Shown one piece after another: positions 1 through 6,929 of a DNA stretch of 14,082 bases (its first letter is position 1; each line of letters starts with the position of its first letter). Source of the stretch: Cyanobacteria bacterium OH_CDB_20. Its GTDB lineage: Bacteria > Cyanobacteriota > Vampirovibrionia > Gastranaerophilales > Gastranaerophilaceae. The notes beneath the pieces were generated by a model. That model worked only from the letters and a program-made list of their open reading frames with translations, was not told where the DNA came from and did no database searches. A program made the translations under genes and the position numbers. The DNA is taken from NCBI GenBank assembly GCA_023415935.1, contig JAEZIX010000084.1, forward strand, positions 1-14,082, given 5' to 3'.

Positions 1-1367
1 TTGAAATAGCAAACATCAACAGAATAGCAAATACAAAATTTGCCCCATATACTCAAAGTAAAGCAGTAACGGGTGTTGATGTTGCTGCGATAAATTCAGA
101 AAAAGAACCTTTAACAAAATATTCTTCAGAAAATTTAAAAGCATATATTCCTAATTTTTGCGCTGGAACGGAAACCCCTGAACAAAAAGCAAAACTTAGC
201 GCAATACAAAAACTTGCAAACTCTGAAACCAAAGATTCAATAAATTTTCTTTTAAAATCAGGCATCTTGCTTAATAATAATTCTAATGACAAATCAACTG
301 TTTTAGATAATTTATACCTCATTGCAACTACGCCAAGAGTTAAAGGTCTTGAAGCTAAAAAATTGCTTGCAGAAACTGTAAAAGCAATTGCAAACCCATT
401 TACCATAACTCAAAACTTTGGTGATATGCCAACAGGCATTGAAAATGAGATCTTAACTCAGAAAATATCAAGAGCGCAGTCTCCTCAAGATTTAAACGTA
501 AGATCCGCTTCTTGTGTTGCTACGAGTATCGAATTCAATCTTGCAAGTAAGCAACCTGCTGAATTTTCAAGAATGGTTGCGGGAATTTCTTCTGAAAACT
601 ATTCTGTAAAAAAAGTATTAAAATTATCTGATATAGCAGAAGGCACATTAGAAGCATTATGGTTTTTAAATGAATTCAACGCAGACTATAAACTTAAAGA
701 CTGGGATAATATTGAACTTACTCTAAAACCTGATAGAAATGCTATTGTTGGCGCTAGAGTGCAAAATTCTTATAAAGATCCTGGAGAACGTTCTCTAGTA
801 GATGTTTTATTACAGTCAACATTTATGAATATCGGCTCTCAAGGTACATATGATACCCTGACTGATACAAGAACAGGAAAATATAACCCTGATAACAGAG
901 GTTTAACTGATATTGAAAAGAATTTTGTTGAAGAAGTTGTTCAAGGAAGGCCAAAAGTATCTGTAACATACCAAATTCTAGACGAAGAAGGTAAACTTAC
1001 AGGCTATGAATGTGATTTTGCAACAACTCAAAAACACATACTTGATGCATTAAAACTCAATAATAACGTAATTATTGGCTATACACAAATGGACGAAAAT
1101 AAAAAAGTAATAAACGGTCATGAGATAACTATTATCGGAACAGAAACAACCTCTGACGGAAAACTCATATTTATATGCAATGACACAGATGATGGCAATT
1201 CAGAACCTATTAAATGGGCGGCTGATGAGCTTCTTCCACTAATCCACCATGCAGGATTACCAAAAGAAGTTTTAAAAGAAGATGTTGAATTTGTCGAATC
1301 ATGGAAAGAAGTTCTTACAGACTATCAAAACATGAAAAACCAAGACGCAGTCAAACCGGCAGCTTAG
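1..1367 (+). CDS. Papain-like cysteine-peptidase-type protein, 5' truncated by the window
   Basis: The frame is open from base 3 to the TAA at 1365-1367, about 454 residues, so the true start lies left of the window. The TTG near 267 is internal. A Cys codon (513-515) lies in SASCVATSIEF at the start of a helix-like stretch. A His codon (1119-1121) lies in INGHEITIIG, and an Asn-Asp pair (1179-1184) in FICNDTDDG follows about 20 residues later. This Cys...His...Asn/Asp order, with His on a 'GHEITIIG' strand, is what papain-like or C39-like peptidase folds show. The Cys-His distance of about 202 residues is longer than in papain, implying an insertion or a wrong Cys choice. There are no membrane segments in the visible part. 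The N-terminal portion is Ala/Lys/Asn-rich and helical. The substrate is unknown; an inactive relative or a transglutaminase-like fold are alternatives. The coding call is firm, the fold call tentative. Confidence 0.6.
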   Translation, partial: EIANINRIANTKFAPYTQSKAVTGVDVAAINSEKEPLTKYSSENLKAYIPNFCAGTETPEQKAKLSAIQKLANSETKDSINFLLKSGILLNNNSNDKSTVLDNLYLIATTPRVKGLEAKKLLAETVKAIANPFTITQNFGDMPTGIENEILTQKISRAQSPQDLNVRSASCVATSIEFNLASKQPAEFSRMVAGISSENYSVKKVLKLSDIAEGTLEALWFLNEFNADYKLKDWDNIELTLKPDRNAIVGARVQNSYKDPGERSLVDVLLQSTFMNIGSQGTYDTLTDTRTGKYNPDNRGLTDIEKNFVEEVVQGRPKVSVTYQILDEEGKLTGYECDFATTQKHILDALKLNNNVIIGYTQMDENKKVINGHEITIIGTETTSDGKLIFICNDTDDGNSEPIKWAADELLPLIHHAGLPKEVLKEDVEFVESWKEVLTDYQNMKNQDAVKPAA

Positions 1368-1421
1368 AAAATTTGTGTTACATTCCTTAATGTTTTATCT
1401 ATAAAAAAGCAATTCTCGCAG

Positions 1422-1450
1422 AAAAAAATCCTTTATTAAAACATAAGGGA
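1422..1450 (-). terminator. Terminator-like hairpin facing the minus strand
   Basis: TCCTTTAT (1429-1436) pairs with ATAAGGGA (1443-1450), an 8-bp stem with one G-U pair and a 6-nt loop. Seven A's at 1422-1428 become a U-run when read on the minus strand. No minus-strand gene was found to its right, so it may be fortuitous or end an antisense RNA. Confidence 0.25.
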
Positions 1451-1512
1451 ATAGTTCATTTAGCGGGAAACAAAATGGAAATCAAAAGATTATAAAATAA
1501 CTATTATAAAAT

Positions 1513-1544
1513 ATTAATCATTGAATTTATAAAAAATGATTAAT
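1513..1544. repeat. 10-bp inverted repeat
   Basis: ATTAATCATT (1513-1522) and AATGATTAAT (1535-1544) are exact inverted copies around a 12-nt AT-rich spacer. Just downstream, 1562-1575 is a (CT)7 tract. It could be an operator for the regulator at 1929 or an AT-rich hairpin; no function is shown. Confidence 0.4.
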
Positions 1545-1596
1545 TAAAAAAAATGTTTTTACTCTCTCTCTCTCTTAATATCCTCGTGTTTATTTG

Positions 1597-1627
1597 ATGT
1601 TTGCAAACTTTGCAAACATTTTTTTTT
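1597..1627 (+). terminator. Intrinsic terminator, or overlapping operator palindrome
   Basis: ATGTTTGCAAA and TTTGCAAACAT are perfect 11-bp inverted repeats around a single C (1597-1619). They fold into a stem of about 10 bp with a 3-nt loop, followed by nine T's (1619-1627). It lies 230 bp past the peptidase-like gene and probably ends its transcript. The near-perfect dyad symmetry would also suit a dimeric repressor. Confidence 0.6.
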
Positions 1628-1654
1628 GCTTTTTAAACATGTAAAAAATGATAT

Positions 1655-1674
1655 ACATTTTATATATAAAATGT
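1655..1674. repeat. 20-bp perfect palindrome
   Basis: ACATTTTATATATAAAATGT reads identically on both strands. It lies between the two terminators of this intergenic region, just upstream of a TATAAT at 1698-1703. This suggests an operator site rather than a terminator, since there is no U-run and no G+C in the core. The binding protein is unknown; the neighbouring GntR-type regulator is an obvious candidate. Confidence 0.4.
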
Positions 1675-1697
1675 TATATAAAAATCAAAATGGGAAA

Positions 1698-1786
1698 TAT
1701 AATAGTATAGCCAATTTTCTTTGTTACTTATTTCCTCCACTCCTTTTCTCCATAACAAATTTTGCCGCAGTTGCGGCTTTTTTTTT
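1698..1786 (+). ncRNA. Candidate small RNA unit (promoter, CU-rich leader, terminator)
   Basis: A TATAAT box at 1698-1703 would start a transcript near 1710 that ends at the strong terminator at 1764-1786, giving an RNA of about 75 nt. Its unpaired part (about 1725-1752) is pyrimidine-rich and contains TTTCCTCC and CTCC blocks. These are complementary to GGAGG-type Shine-Dalgarno sites, including that of the next gene at 1919-1924. No open frame of note lies here. The -35 region is weak, so the unit rests mainly on the isolated terminator and the CCTCC motif. Confidence 0.25.
1764..1786 (+). terminator. Intrinsic terminator
   Basis: GCCGC (1764-1768), loop AGTT, GCGGC (1773-1777), then nine T's (1778-1786). 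The G+C-only stem in very AT-rich surroundings makes this a clear rho-independent terminator. It lies about 160 bp after another terminator with no gene between them, which implies a short untranslated transcript in this interval. Confidence 0.7.
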
Positions 1787-1847
1787 GCTAAAATTTTGAC
1801 AGGGGCAAATGTTCATTTATTTAAAGTAACAAAACTTTAATAAAAAA

Positions 1848-1856
1848 TGTTATACT
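1848..1856 (+). promoter_or_regulatory. Extended -10 promoter for the four-domain regulator
   Basis: TGTTATACT matches the extended -10 form TGn-TATAAT with one change; no good -35 is seen. Transcription would begin near 1863, giving a leader of about 65 nt. That leader holds an imperfect dyad of TTTGTT (about 1872) and AACAACAAA (about 1886), which could be an autoregulatory site. Confidence 0.4.
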
Positions 1857-1928
1857 AGCAAAAAAAATAGTGTTTGTTATTTTAAACAACAAATCAATTA
1901 AAATAATAACTACTACCCGGAGGGAATA

Positions 1929-3077
1929 ATGGCTGTAATGGAACAAAGAAGAATTGAAATTTCAGAATTTAATCTTAACATGCCGAGTTATAGAGAATCT
2001 TATGAGTCAAAAGACTCACTGATAGCGAAATATCTCACTAACTGGTTGAAAGATGCCTATCTGGCAGGAAAGATTAAAGAAACTGATCTAATGCCGACAA
2101 AAGACAGAATGGCTTGTTTTTTCAATGTCAGTGTCGGAACAATCCAAAGCGCCATAAGATATGTAGAAGATAAAGGGTATCTTGTTTCTAAACAGCGAAT
2201 AGGCACAATGGTAACAAACATTGATAACCCGACTCAAGAAGTAAGAAAACTCACTTCCAAAAGAGACAAAATCATAAACGAAATCAAAAAAATCATCATT
2301 GATAAGAAGATAAAAGTGAACCAAGCACTTCCTTCTTCAAGAAAACTATCTGATATGCTAAATGTTTCAGCTAACACAACTCGACTTGCTTATGAATATT
2401 TAAGAAACGAAGGAATAGTTGAGTCAAGATTTACCCGAGGTAACGATGCAAACTGGCTATTGAAGCAAATTCCTACAATTGACCTCGATAATCAACAAGA
2501 CTCAAGTGAAATAAAAGCAGATACTCTTGTTTCTAAAATAACAGAAGAATTAAGAAATTATATATCAGAAAATCTTGATGTTGCTGAAAAACTACCATCT
2601 CATTCTGTTCTTTCTGAGATTTTAGGCGTAAGCATCAAAACAATACACGATGCGATACAAATTCTTATCGACGAAGGCATATTGCTTGCAAGACGCGGAA
2701 GATACGGAACAATAGTACAAAGAAAACCTAACGCATCAGCTTTAGAGCCAAAGAAAGAAACTTCAATTTTTGCAAGTGCAGAAGAAGCTGCATTTTATAG
2801 CTACCAAAAAGTTGAAAATCAAATTTTAACAATGATAGTAAAAGAATACGAACTCGGCGACAAACTCCCTTCAATGGAAAGTCTTGCTCAGTCACTTGAT
2901 GTAAGCACAAATACTATTAGAAAAGCGCTTAAGAATATATCCGCTAGGGGAATTGTACAATTCAACAGAGGGCGTTATGGTGGTACTTTCATAACAGATA
3001 TTCCTGATAACTTTGAACAGAAAGCCTTCAAGTGGCTGTCTGTGAACCCGAAGTATGTAGAAGCATATGCTAACTAG
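1929..3077 (+). CDS. Regulator with four tandem GntR-type winged-helix domains
   Basis: The ATG is preceded by GGAGGG (1919-1924) with a 4-nt gap. The 382-residue product is built from four GntR-like winged-helix units at about 28-97, 111-178, 199-266 and 294-358. Each carries the same signature: [LM]P[ST]...L(A/S)..L.VS..T...A...L...GI, followed by a basic wing. Examples are LPSSRKLSDMLNVSANT (134-150), LPSHSVLSEILGVSIKT (222-238) and LPSMESLAQSLDVSTNT (313-329); unit 1 is more divergent (MPTKDRMACFFNVSVGT, 55-71). The wings of units 3 and 4 share the string RGRYG. Known GntR proteins carry one such domain plus an effector-binding domain (FadR, HutC, MocR types). Here no ligand domain or membrane segment is visible, so it probably reads a long or multipartite DNA site as a monomer, like beads on a string. 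The palindrome-rich region upstream is a plausible target. The DNA-binding role is confident; targets are unknown. Confidence 0.85.
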   Translation: MAVMEQRRIEISEFNLNMPSYRESYESKDSLIAKYLTNWLKDAYLAGKIKETDLMPTKDRMACFFNVSVGTIQSAIRYVEDKGYLVSKQRIGTMVTNIDNPTQEVRKLTSKRDKIINEIKKIIIDKKIKVNQALPSSRKLSDMLNVSANTTRLAYEYLRNEGIVESRFTRGNDANWLLKQIPTIDLDNQQDSSEIKADTLVSKITEELRNYISENLDVAEKLPSHSVLSEILGVSIKTIHDAIQILIDEGILLARRGRYGTIVQRKPNASALEPKKETSIFASAEEAAFYSYQKVENQILTMIVKEYELGDKLPSMESLAQSLDVSTNTIRKALKNISARGIVQFNRGRYGGTFITDIPDNFEQKAFKWLSVNPKYVEAYAN

Positions 3078-3197
3078 TAAAAAAGATAACATTAAAAAAA
3101 CAATTTTTTTAACTAAATTTTACAATTCTATAAACTACTGATAGCAAAAAATAATTACTCGAGACTTATAATAGATATAGTCAAACTACTACAAACA

Positions 3198-3232
3198 TGG
3201 TATAATTACTGCAAGATAAAAATATTTATCTT
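3198..3232 (+). promoter_or_regulatory. Extended -10 promoter with 5'-end hairpin
   Basis: TGGTATAAT (3198-3206) is a perfect extended -10. The expected start, near 3213, coincides with a hairpin of AAGATAAA (3213-3220), loop AATA, TTTATCTT (3225-3232). A run of six C's follows. The mRNA of the small gene at 3302 would thus start with a stem-loop, a layout that often stabilises transcripts, and have a leader of about 90 nt. Further TATAAT boxes occur at 3167-3172 and 3264-3269, so the exact start is uncertain. Confidence 0.45.
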
Positions 3233-3301
3233 CCCCCCATCCCTTTCAATCGTGAATTTTATATATAATAGCTCAGCTTTAAATTAAATAGGAGGCTTAA
3301 A

Positions 3302-3466
3302 ATGGTTAATCTAACTCGTGATTTGACTGTTGAAAAGAAAGTCGTTAAGTCAAAATTTAACGATGAATTTGACAAATATCTAAAGAGTCAATGTCTAAAA
3401 ACAACTTTTAATGGCATTGAAATTGAAACTTTCAGTTGGTATAAGAAGATGTTAGGTTTAACTTAA
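3302..3466 (+). CDS. 54-residue protein of unknown function
   Basis: ATG at 3302 follows a consensus AGGAGG (3290-3295) with a 6-nt gap, the best ribosome binding site in the window. The frame runs 54 codons to TAA at 3464-3466 and is closed by a strong terminator 70 bp later, so this is a complete single-gene transcription unit. The product starts MVNLTRDLTVEKKVVKSKFN and ends FSWYKKMLGLT. It is soluble, Lys-rich, probably helical in its first half, with one Cys (residue 31) and no membrane segment. It has more acidic residues in the middle (DEFDKY). I do not recognise the family. The unusually good translation signal suggests an abundant small protein. Confidence 0.75.
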   Translation: MVNLTRDLTVEKKVVKSKFNDEFDKYLKSQCLKTTFNGIEIETFSWYKKMLGLT

Positions 3467-3536
3467 AAAGCATAAAATATAATGTTAACTAAAACAAACT
3501 GACAAAAGTTGAAACATGATAAAAAATTAAAAGAAG

Positions 3537-3566
3537 AAGAAGCTGCAAAAACAGCTTCTTTTTTTT
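3537..3566 (+). terminator. Intrinsic terminator after the small gene
   Basis: AAGAAGCTG (3537-3545), loop CAAAAA, CAGCTTCTT (3552-3560) and a T-run to 3566. Its end overlaps the last codons of the convergent nitroreductase gene. The A-rich left flank gives a poorer U-tract on the other strand, so it may work partly in both directions. Confidence 0.8.
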
Positions 3567-4194
3567 ATATAATTTCCATAATTTCTTCAAGTGATTTTTT
3601 CTTAGGTTGAGCTGGAGATGGTTCAACTGGCTTACCAAGGGTCAAAAGAGAAACTATTTTCGCATCCTCTTCAAGATTCAAAATTTTTCTAAATTCTCTT
3701 GCAGCCACCATTGGCGCACACATCCAGCAAGTGCCATAACCCAGATAATGAGAGGTTAAAGACATATTTTCAATGGCTCCACCTATACTCAAAAGAGAAG
3801 AATCAGGCCTTGCCTCTTGGAACTCTTCTTCAGTCACGCCGTGAGCTCTATACAAATCACTTATATAAGATTCTTTAGGATATAAAACTGCCGCAATAAC
3901 AACAGGAGCACTTGCAAAAAATGTTGAATAGTTCCTGTAAAAAAGTATCTTATTTTTTATTGGCTCACTTTCTTTCCAAGACGCGATTTCATCGTATTTA
4001 TTCTCCAAAACATTAAGCATTTTCTGCTTTACGCCTTCATCTATTATTGCAATAAACTTCCAGTTCTGTGTGTTTGTAGCAGATGGAGCCAATCTTGCCG
4101 AGTCAATAATTCTTTTAATATCTTCAATCGGGGGGTTAAAATCTTCATACTTTCTGATAGTCTTTCTTGTATTAATAACATCTAAGAAGTCCAT
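3565..4194 (-). CDS. Nitroreductase-family FMN oxidoreductase
   Basis: The 209-residue product has the typical length and plan of NAD(P)H-dependent FMN nitroreductases. The N-terminal block, INTRKTIRKYEDF (7-19), holds the Arg/Lys that contact the FMN phosphate. It is followed by SARLAPSATNTQNWKFIAI (32-50) with the SxxNxQxW flavin motif. The region SIGGAIENMSLTSHYLGYGTCWM (136-158) is the family's dimer/flavin helix and the strand after it. There is no signal peptide, so it is a cytoplasmic homodimer. Such enzymes reduce nitro-aromatics, quinones or flavins; the physiological substrate cannot be told from sequence. The C-terminus is a Lys-rich extension. The start is set by AAAGGA upstream on the minus strand. 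It is divergent from the VWA gene with only 25 bp between start codons, so its promoter must lie inside or very near the other gene's beginning. Confidence 0.9.
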   Translation of the reverse strand: MDFLDVINTRKTIRKYEDFNPPIEDIKRIIDSARLAPSATNTQNWKFIAIIDEGVKQKMLNVLENKYDEIASWKESEPIKNKILFYRNYSTFFASAPVVIAAVLYPKESYISDLYRAHGVTEEEFQEARPDSSLLSIGGAIENMSLTSHYLGYGTCWMCAPMVAAREFRKILNLEEDAKIVSLLTLGKPVEPSPAQPKKKSLEEIMEII

Positions 4195-4219
4195 AGCACA
4201 ATCCTTTCAGGAGATAAAA

Positions 4220-4960
4220 ATGTCAAAATTTAAAATTTCTTTCATGATTATAACATTTTTTGCAATTTTAGGTATTGCCTCTTCTTTCGCGGAAGAGCCG
4301 ACTTTTAACAGGTATAAACCTGGAGAAATGCCAAAAGAGCATTTTAAATCCCCAAAAGAAAAAGTTTTATTTATTGTTGATTTTTCAAACAGTATGAATG
4401 AATCCATCGGAAGCCAGCGAAAAATAGACATTGCACTCGATACAATGTACGATATTTTGCCGCAATTAAACAAAGACACTTGGGTCGGACTTAGGGTATA
4501 TGGTCACAAGAATGGTTTTACCCCAATGCAAAGTTGTACAGCTTCAGAACTCATTTCTCCGGTTGCACAAAATAACGCTGGCGATATTATGAATAAACTT
4601 GCAAGAGTAAACGCTACAGGTTGGACACCAATAACATATTCACTAAAACAAGCAGTAAATGTGGACTTCGCTGGTATTAATGGGACAAAAAGAATTATTC
4701 TGCTAAGCGATGGGGGTGAAAACTGCGACGAAAGCCCCTGCGATTATGCTATTCAACTAATGCAGTATAGAGACGATATTAAGATTGACGTCATAGCATT
4801 TAGTATCAGCGATAATGATGCAAACGATCAGCTAAAATGTGCGGCGCTTATGACTTCAGGAAGGTTCTACACCGCAAATACTGCAGCACAACTTGCAAAC
4901 AGCCTCCTTGATTCTTTAAATATGGAAAAAGATGTTCAAGGAGTTATCATAAAAAAATAG
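4220..4960 (+). CDS. Secreted von Willebrand factor A domain protein
   Basis: The start is ATG 4220, preceded by AGGAG (4209-4213), which begins a good signal peptide. A longer upstream reading overlaps the divergent gene and lacks this. The product has 246 residues. Residues 1-24 form the signal peptide, with likely cleavage at SFA|EEP. The VWA domain runs from about 47 to 235. The metal-ion-dependent adhesion site is intact: D-F-S-N-S (54-58), Thr136 in GWTPIT and Asp164 in LLSDGGENCD. Four Cys (106, 169, 174, 207), all in the exported part, could form two disulfides. VWA domains bind ligand proteins through a Mg2+; here the protein is probably periplasmic or extracytoplasmic. No transmembrane anchor or sortase motif is seen at the C-terminus (GVIIKK). 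Its TAG stop is the first part of a hairpin that terminates the opposite gene. The partner is unknown. Confidence 0.85.
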   Translation: MSKFKISFMIITFFAILGIASSFAEEPTFNRYKPGEMPKEHFKSPKEKVLFIVDFSNSMNESIGSQRKIDIALDTMYDILPQLNKDTWVGLRVYGHKNGFTPMQSCTASELISPVAQNNAGDIMNKLARVNATGWTPITYSLKQAVNVDFAGINGTKRIILLSDGGENCDESPCDYAIQLMQYRDDIKIDVIAFSISDNDANDQLKCAALMTSGRFYTANTAAQLANSLLDSLNMEKDVQGVIIKK

Positions 4961-4983
4961 CACTATGGATTTCCGTAGTGCTA
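4951..4983 (-). terminator. Terminator of the branching-enzyme gene, embedded in the VWA gene end
   Basis: TAGCACTA (4958-4965) and TAGTGCTA (4976-4983), extended by TGG/CCG, make an 11-bp stem with a 4-nt ATTT loop. Seven A's (4951-4957) in the last VWA codons give the U-run on the minus strand. The + strand has no U-run. The two convergent genes therefore share DNA: the stem contains the VWA stop codon. Confidence 0.75.
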
Positions 4984-5005
4984 TAATCGTGAATATTATT
5001 AATTT

Positions 5006-6727
5006 TTAGTTATATAATGGAGCTAATTTGCCTTCTTGCTGAGGAATTACACCCTCTGCAATCGGCGAATACACTCTGTAATCAATAACTGGGAAGCAAT
5101 TATCAATTGATTCGATTTCTTGCAATTTAGCATCATCAATGTTACCTGATTCAATCATATCTGCAATCATTTCAAATCTTTTAACGTGCTCTTCAAATCT
5201 TTCTGTTGCATAGTCTTTTGCCTGCCAAGTTGTGATTAAGAAAGGCCAATCAGAACTTTGTAGCAATAGATTTTCTCTTGCAAGCTGATTCAACGCTCTA
5301 TGCAATAGCTTATCTTCAGGGATTTTTTCATATTTTGAAACTATATCAATCATATGTTTTTCACATCCGTTGATGATAGGCCACATCCATTCTGTCAAAT
5401 GATTTTGCCATACATAGAAGTGTCCGCCAGCACCCCAAGAACTTTCAGGGATTTGGATAGCTTCAACAGGTGGGTGTTTTTCTAAGTATTCACTTGCTGT
5501 AAGTCTTTCAACTTCAGGCAAATATGAGTGGAATTTTTTAATAACTTGTTTAATGAATTCAACACCTTCAAACCACCAGTGACCATATAACTCAGTATCA
5601 AATGAAACCATTACTAAACCTTCTTTGTTATTAGCAAGTTTGTAATCGTTAAGCATATGGTAAAGTAAAGTCGTGTAGTGATCAGAGTTTGAAGCAACCT
5701 GATTCATTGCTAACACTGGATCATAAAGCATTTTATCACCAAGGTCTGTATTAGGAGAAGTAATTCTCCAGTAGTGCATACCTGATTTATCATCTTTTTT
5801 GTGGAATTCACGGTAACATCCATCACCAGGGTATCCATCTGCTGCAGACCATACTTGGAAGCCTGCTCTATCATTTCTTCCCATAACTGCAACTTGTGCA
5901 TCTGGAAGCCAATAAGCTGAATATGTATCGTAACCTGTAGCTTCTCTTTCAGGAAGCGGGATGTATTCAATATTTCCGTAAACACCGATTACACGTCTGT
6001 TTCCGATAGAGTTTCCACCTTCGATAACGTGAGAATCTACAAAGAAGTATTCAATATCGTTGTTTTGTAGAGTAACTTCGATAGCTGGACGCCATTTCTT
6101 TTGTCCGTCTTTTCCTGTAAATTCATAACCTTGTCTATAAGCACACTCAGGAAGCCAGCAACCTTTTGCTTTCTTACCGAATAATCTTTTAGTAGTATCA
6201 GAACCAACTTTAAATTGGGCATTTAAGTTAGAGTCTGTTGCTAATAAAGGTGAAAATCCGTGAGTAGCGCCTGATGTTGTAATTTCTATACAACCTAAAT
6301 CTTGGTATTTTTTGAAAGAACCAATTAAATCTTTATTATATTTATTAATAAAGCAATCTTTAATGTGATTAAACCAATCGAAGTAATACTTCGCTAGATA
6401 TTTCAAGTGTTGAGAATGAGCAACTTCAGGATCAGGATATCTTTCTAAATCCTTAGAAACTGCTGTTATTCTTGAATCTAAATATTTTATAAAGCCATCT
6501 TTTAAATGCTCATCATTCAGCTGTTCCGCAAGAATAGGGGTAATACCAACTGTTAACTTAGCTTTAATTCCATCTTCTTCGTATAGTTCTGAAATTGCAT
6601 TCAATAAAGGAACGTATGTTTCACACATACATTCATATAAATTCTCTTCACCAAATGGCCACATACCTGCTTTACGGTAGTATGGAAGGTGACTGTGTAG
6701 CATAAAAACGAATGAACCGACTGACAT
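5006..6727 (-). CDS. GH57 1,4-alpha-glucan (glycogen) branching enzyme
   Basis: The 573-residue product carries all five GH57 signatures. These are HSHLPY (11-16), GATHGF (153-158), GCWLPECAY (189-197) with nucleophile Glu194, SFDTELYGHWWFEG (375-388) with acid/base Asp377, and the C-terminal helical region with RALNQLARENLLLQSSDWPF (477-496). The last motif and DTELYGHWWFEG are characteristic of the branching-enzyme branch (TK1436-like) rather than amylopullulanases. It transfers alpha-1,4 glucan segments to alpha-1,6 branch points in cytoplasmic glycogen. The length is in the family's normal range and there is no signal peptide. The start is fixed by GGAGG on the minus strand 7-8 nt before ATG. 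It is a single-gene unit with its own promoter and terminator; no other glycogen gene is in the window. It is less AT-rich than the right half, consistent with a conserved, well-expressed housekeeping gene. Confidence 0.93.
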   Translation of the reverse strand: MSVGSFVFMLHSHLPYYRKAGMWPFGEENLYECMCETYVPLLNAISELYEEDGIKAKLTVGITPILAEQLNDEHLKDGFIKYLDSRITAVSKDLERYPDPEVAHSQHLKYLAKYYFDWFNHIKDCFINKYNKDLIGSFKKYQDLGCIEITTSGATHGFSPLLATDSNLNAQFKVGSDTTKRLFGKKAKGCWLPECAYRQGYEFTGKDGQKKWRPAIEVTLQNNDIEYFFVDSHVIEGGNSIGNRRVIGVYGNIEYIPLPEREATGYDTYSAYWLPDAQVAVMGRNDRAGFQVWSAADGYPGDGCYREFHKKDDKSGMHYWRITSPNTDLGDKMLYDPVLAMNQVASNSDHYTTLLYHMLNDYKLANNKEGLVMVSFDTELYGHWWFEGVEFIKQVIKKFHSYLPEVERLTASEYLEKHPPVEAIQIPESSWGAGGHFYVWQNHLTEWMWPIINGCEKHMIDIVSKYEKIPEDKLLHRALNQLARENLLLQSSDWPFLITTWQAKDYATERFEEHVKRFEMIADMIESGNIDDAKLQEIESIDNCFPVIDYRVYSPIAEGVIPQQEGKLAPLYN

Positions 6728-6801
6728 AAATTGTCCTCCAATAAAAAATTTTGTACTATATATAATTATTCCTGATTAAGTTGGGATTTGATGTTGTATA
6801 A

Positions 6802-6810
6802 TTTATAGCA
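6802..6810 (-). promoter_or_regulatory. Extended -10 promoter of the branching-enzyme gene
   Basis: On the minus strand this reads TGCTATAAA, an extended -10 with one mismatch. It would give a transcript start near 6795 and a leader of about 70 nt. No convincing -35 precedes it, only a T-rich tract. Confidence 0.35.
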
Positions 6811-6880
6811 CAAAAAATAAAAAAAGATAACCCATGCGAACTAATACTTTAGTATAATTTATATAAATCTTAACAATTAG

Positions 6881-6905
6881 AAAGCGGGACTATAAATCCC
6901 GCTTT
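6881..6905 (-). terminator. Intrinsic terminator of the FKS-leader gene
   Basis: AAAGCGGGA (6881-6889) and TCCCGCTTT (6897-6905) form a perfect 9-bp stem with a 7-nt loop, 24 bp beyond the stop of the minus-strand gene ending at 6930. The trailing U-tract on the minus strand (TTTCTAATT) is short but adequate. The stem is far richer in G+C than its surroundings. Confidence 0.7.
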
Positions 6906-6929
6906 ACCATATATTATTTATTGTATTAA

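Noticed and set aside
267..1367. TTG at 267 as the start of the first gene
   Set aside because: The frame is open to the left edge with protein-like sequence, and no ribosome site precedes 267.
1562..1575. (CT)7 tract as a phase-variation switch
   Set aside because: It lies far from any start codon or promoter spacer, so a length change would not obviously affect a gene.
3078..3130. Terminator after the four-domain regulator
   Set aside because: Only an A-run/T-run pair without any G-C in the stem; too weak to call.
4070..4219. Longer N-terminus for the VWA protein
   Set aside because: It overlaps the divergent nitroreductase gene in antisense, while ATG 4220 has AGGAG and begins a clear signal peptide.
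5710..6222. Alternative frames inside the branching-enzyme gene
   Set aside because: The GH57 frame carries all catalytic motifs; the others are shadows.
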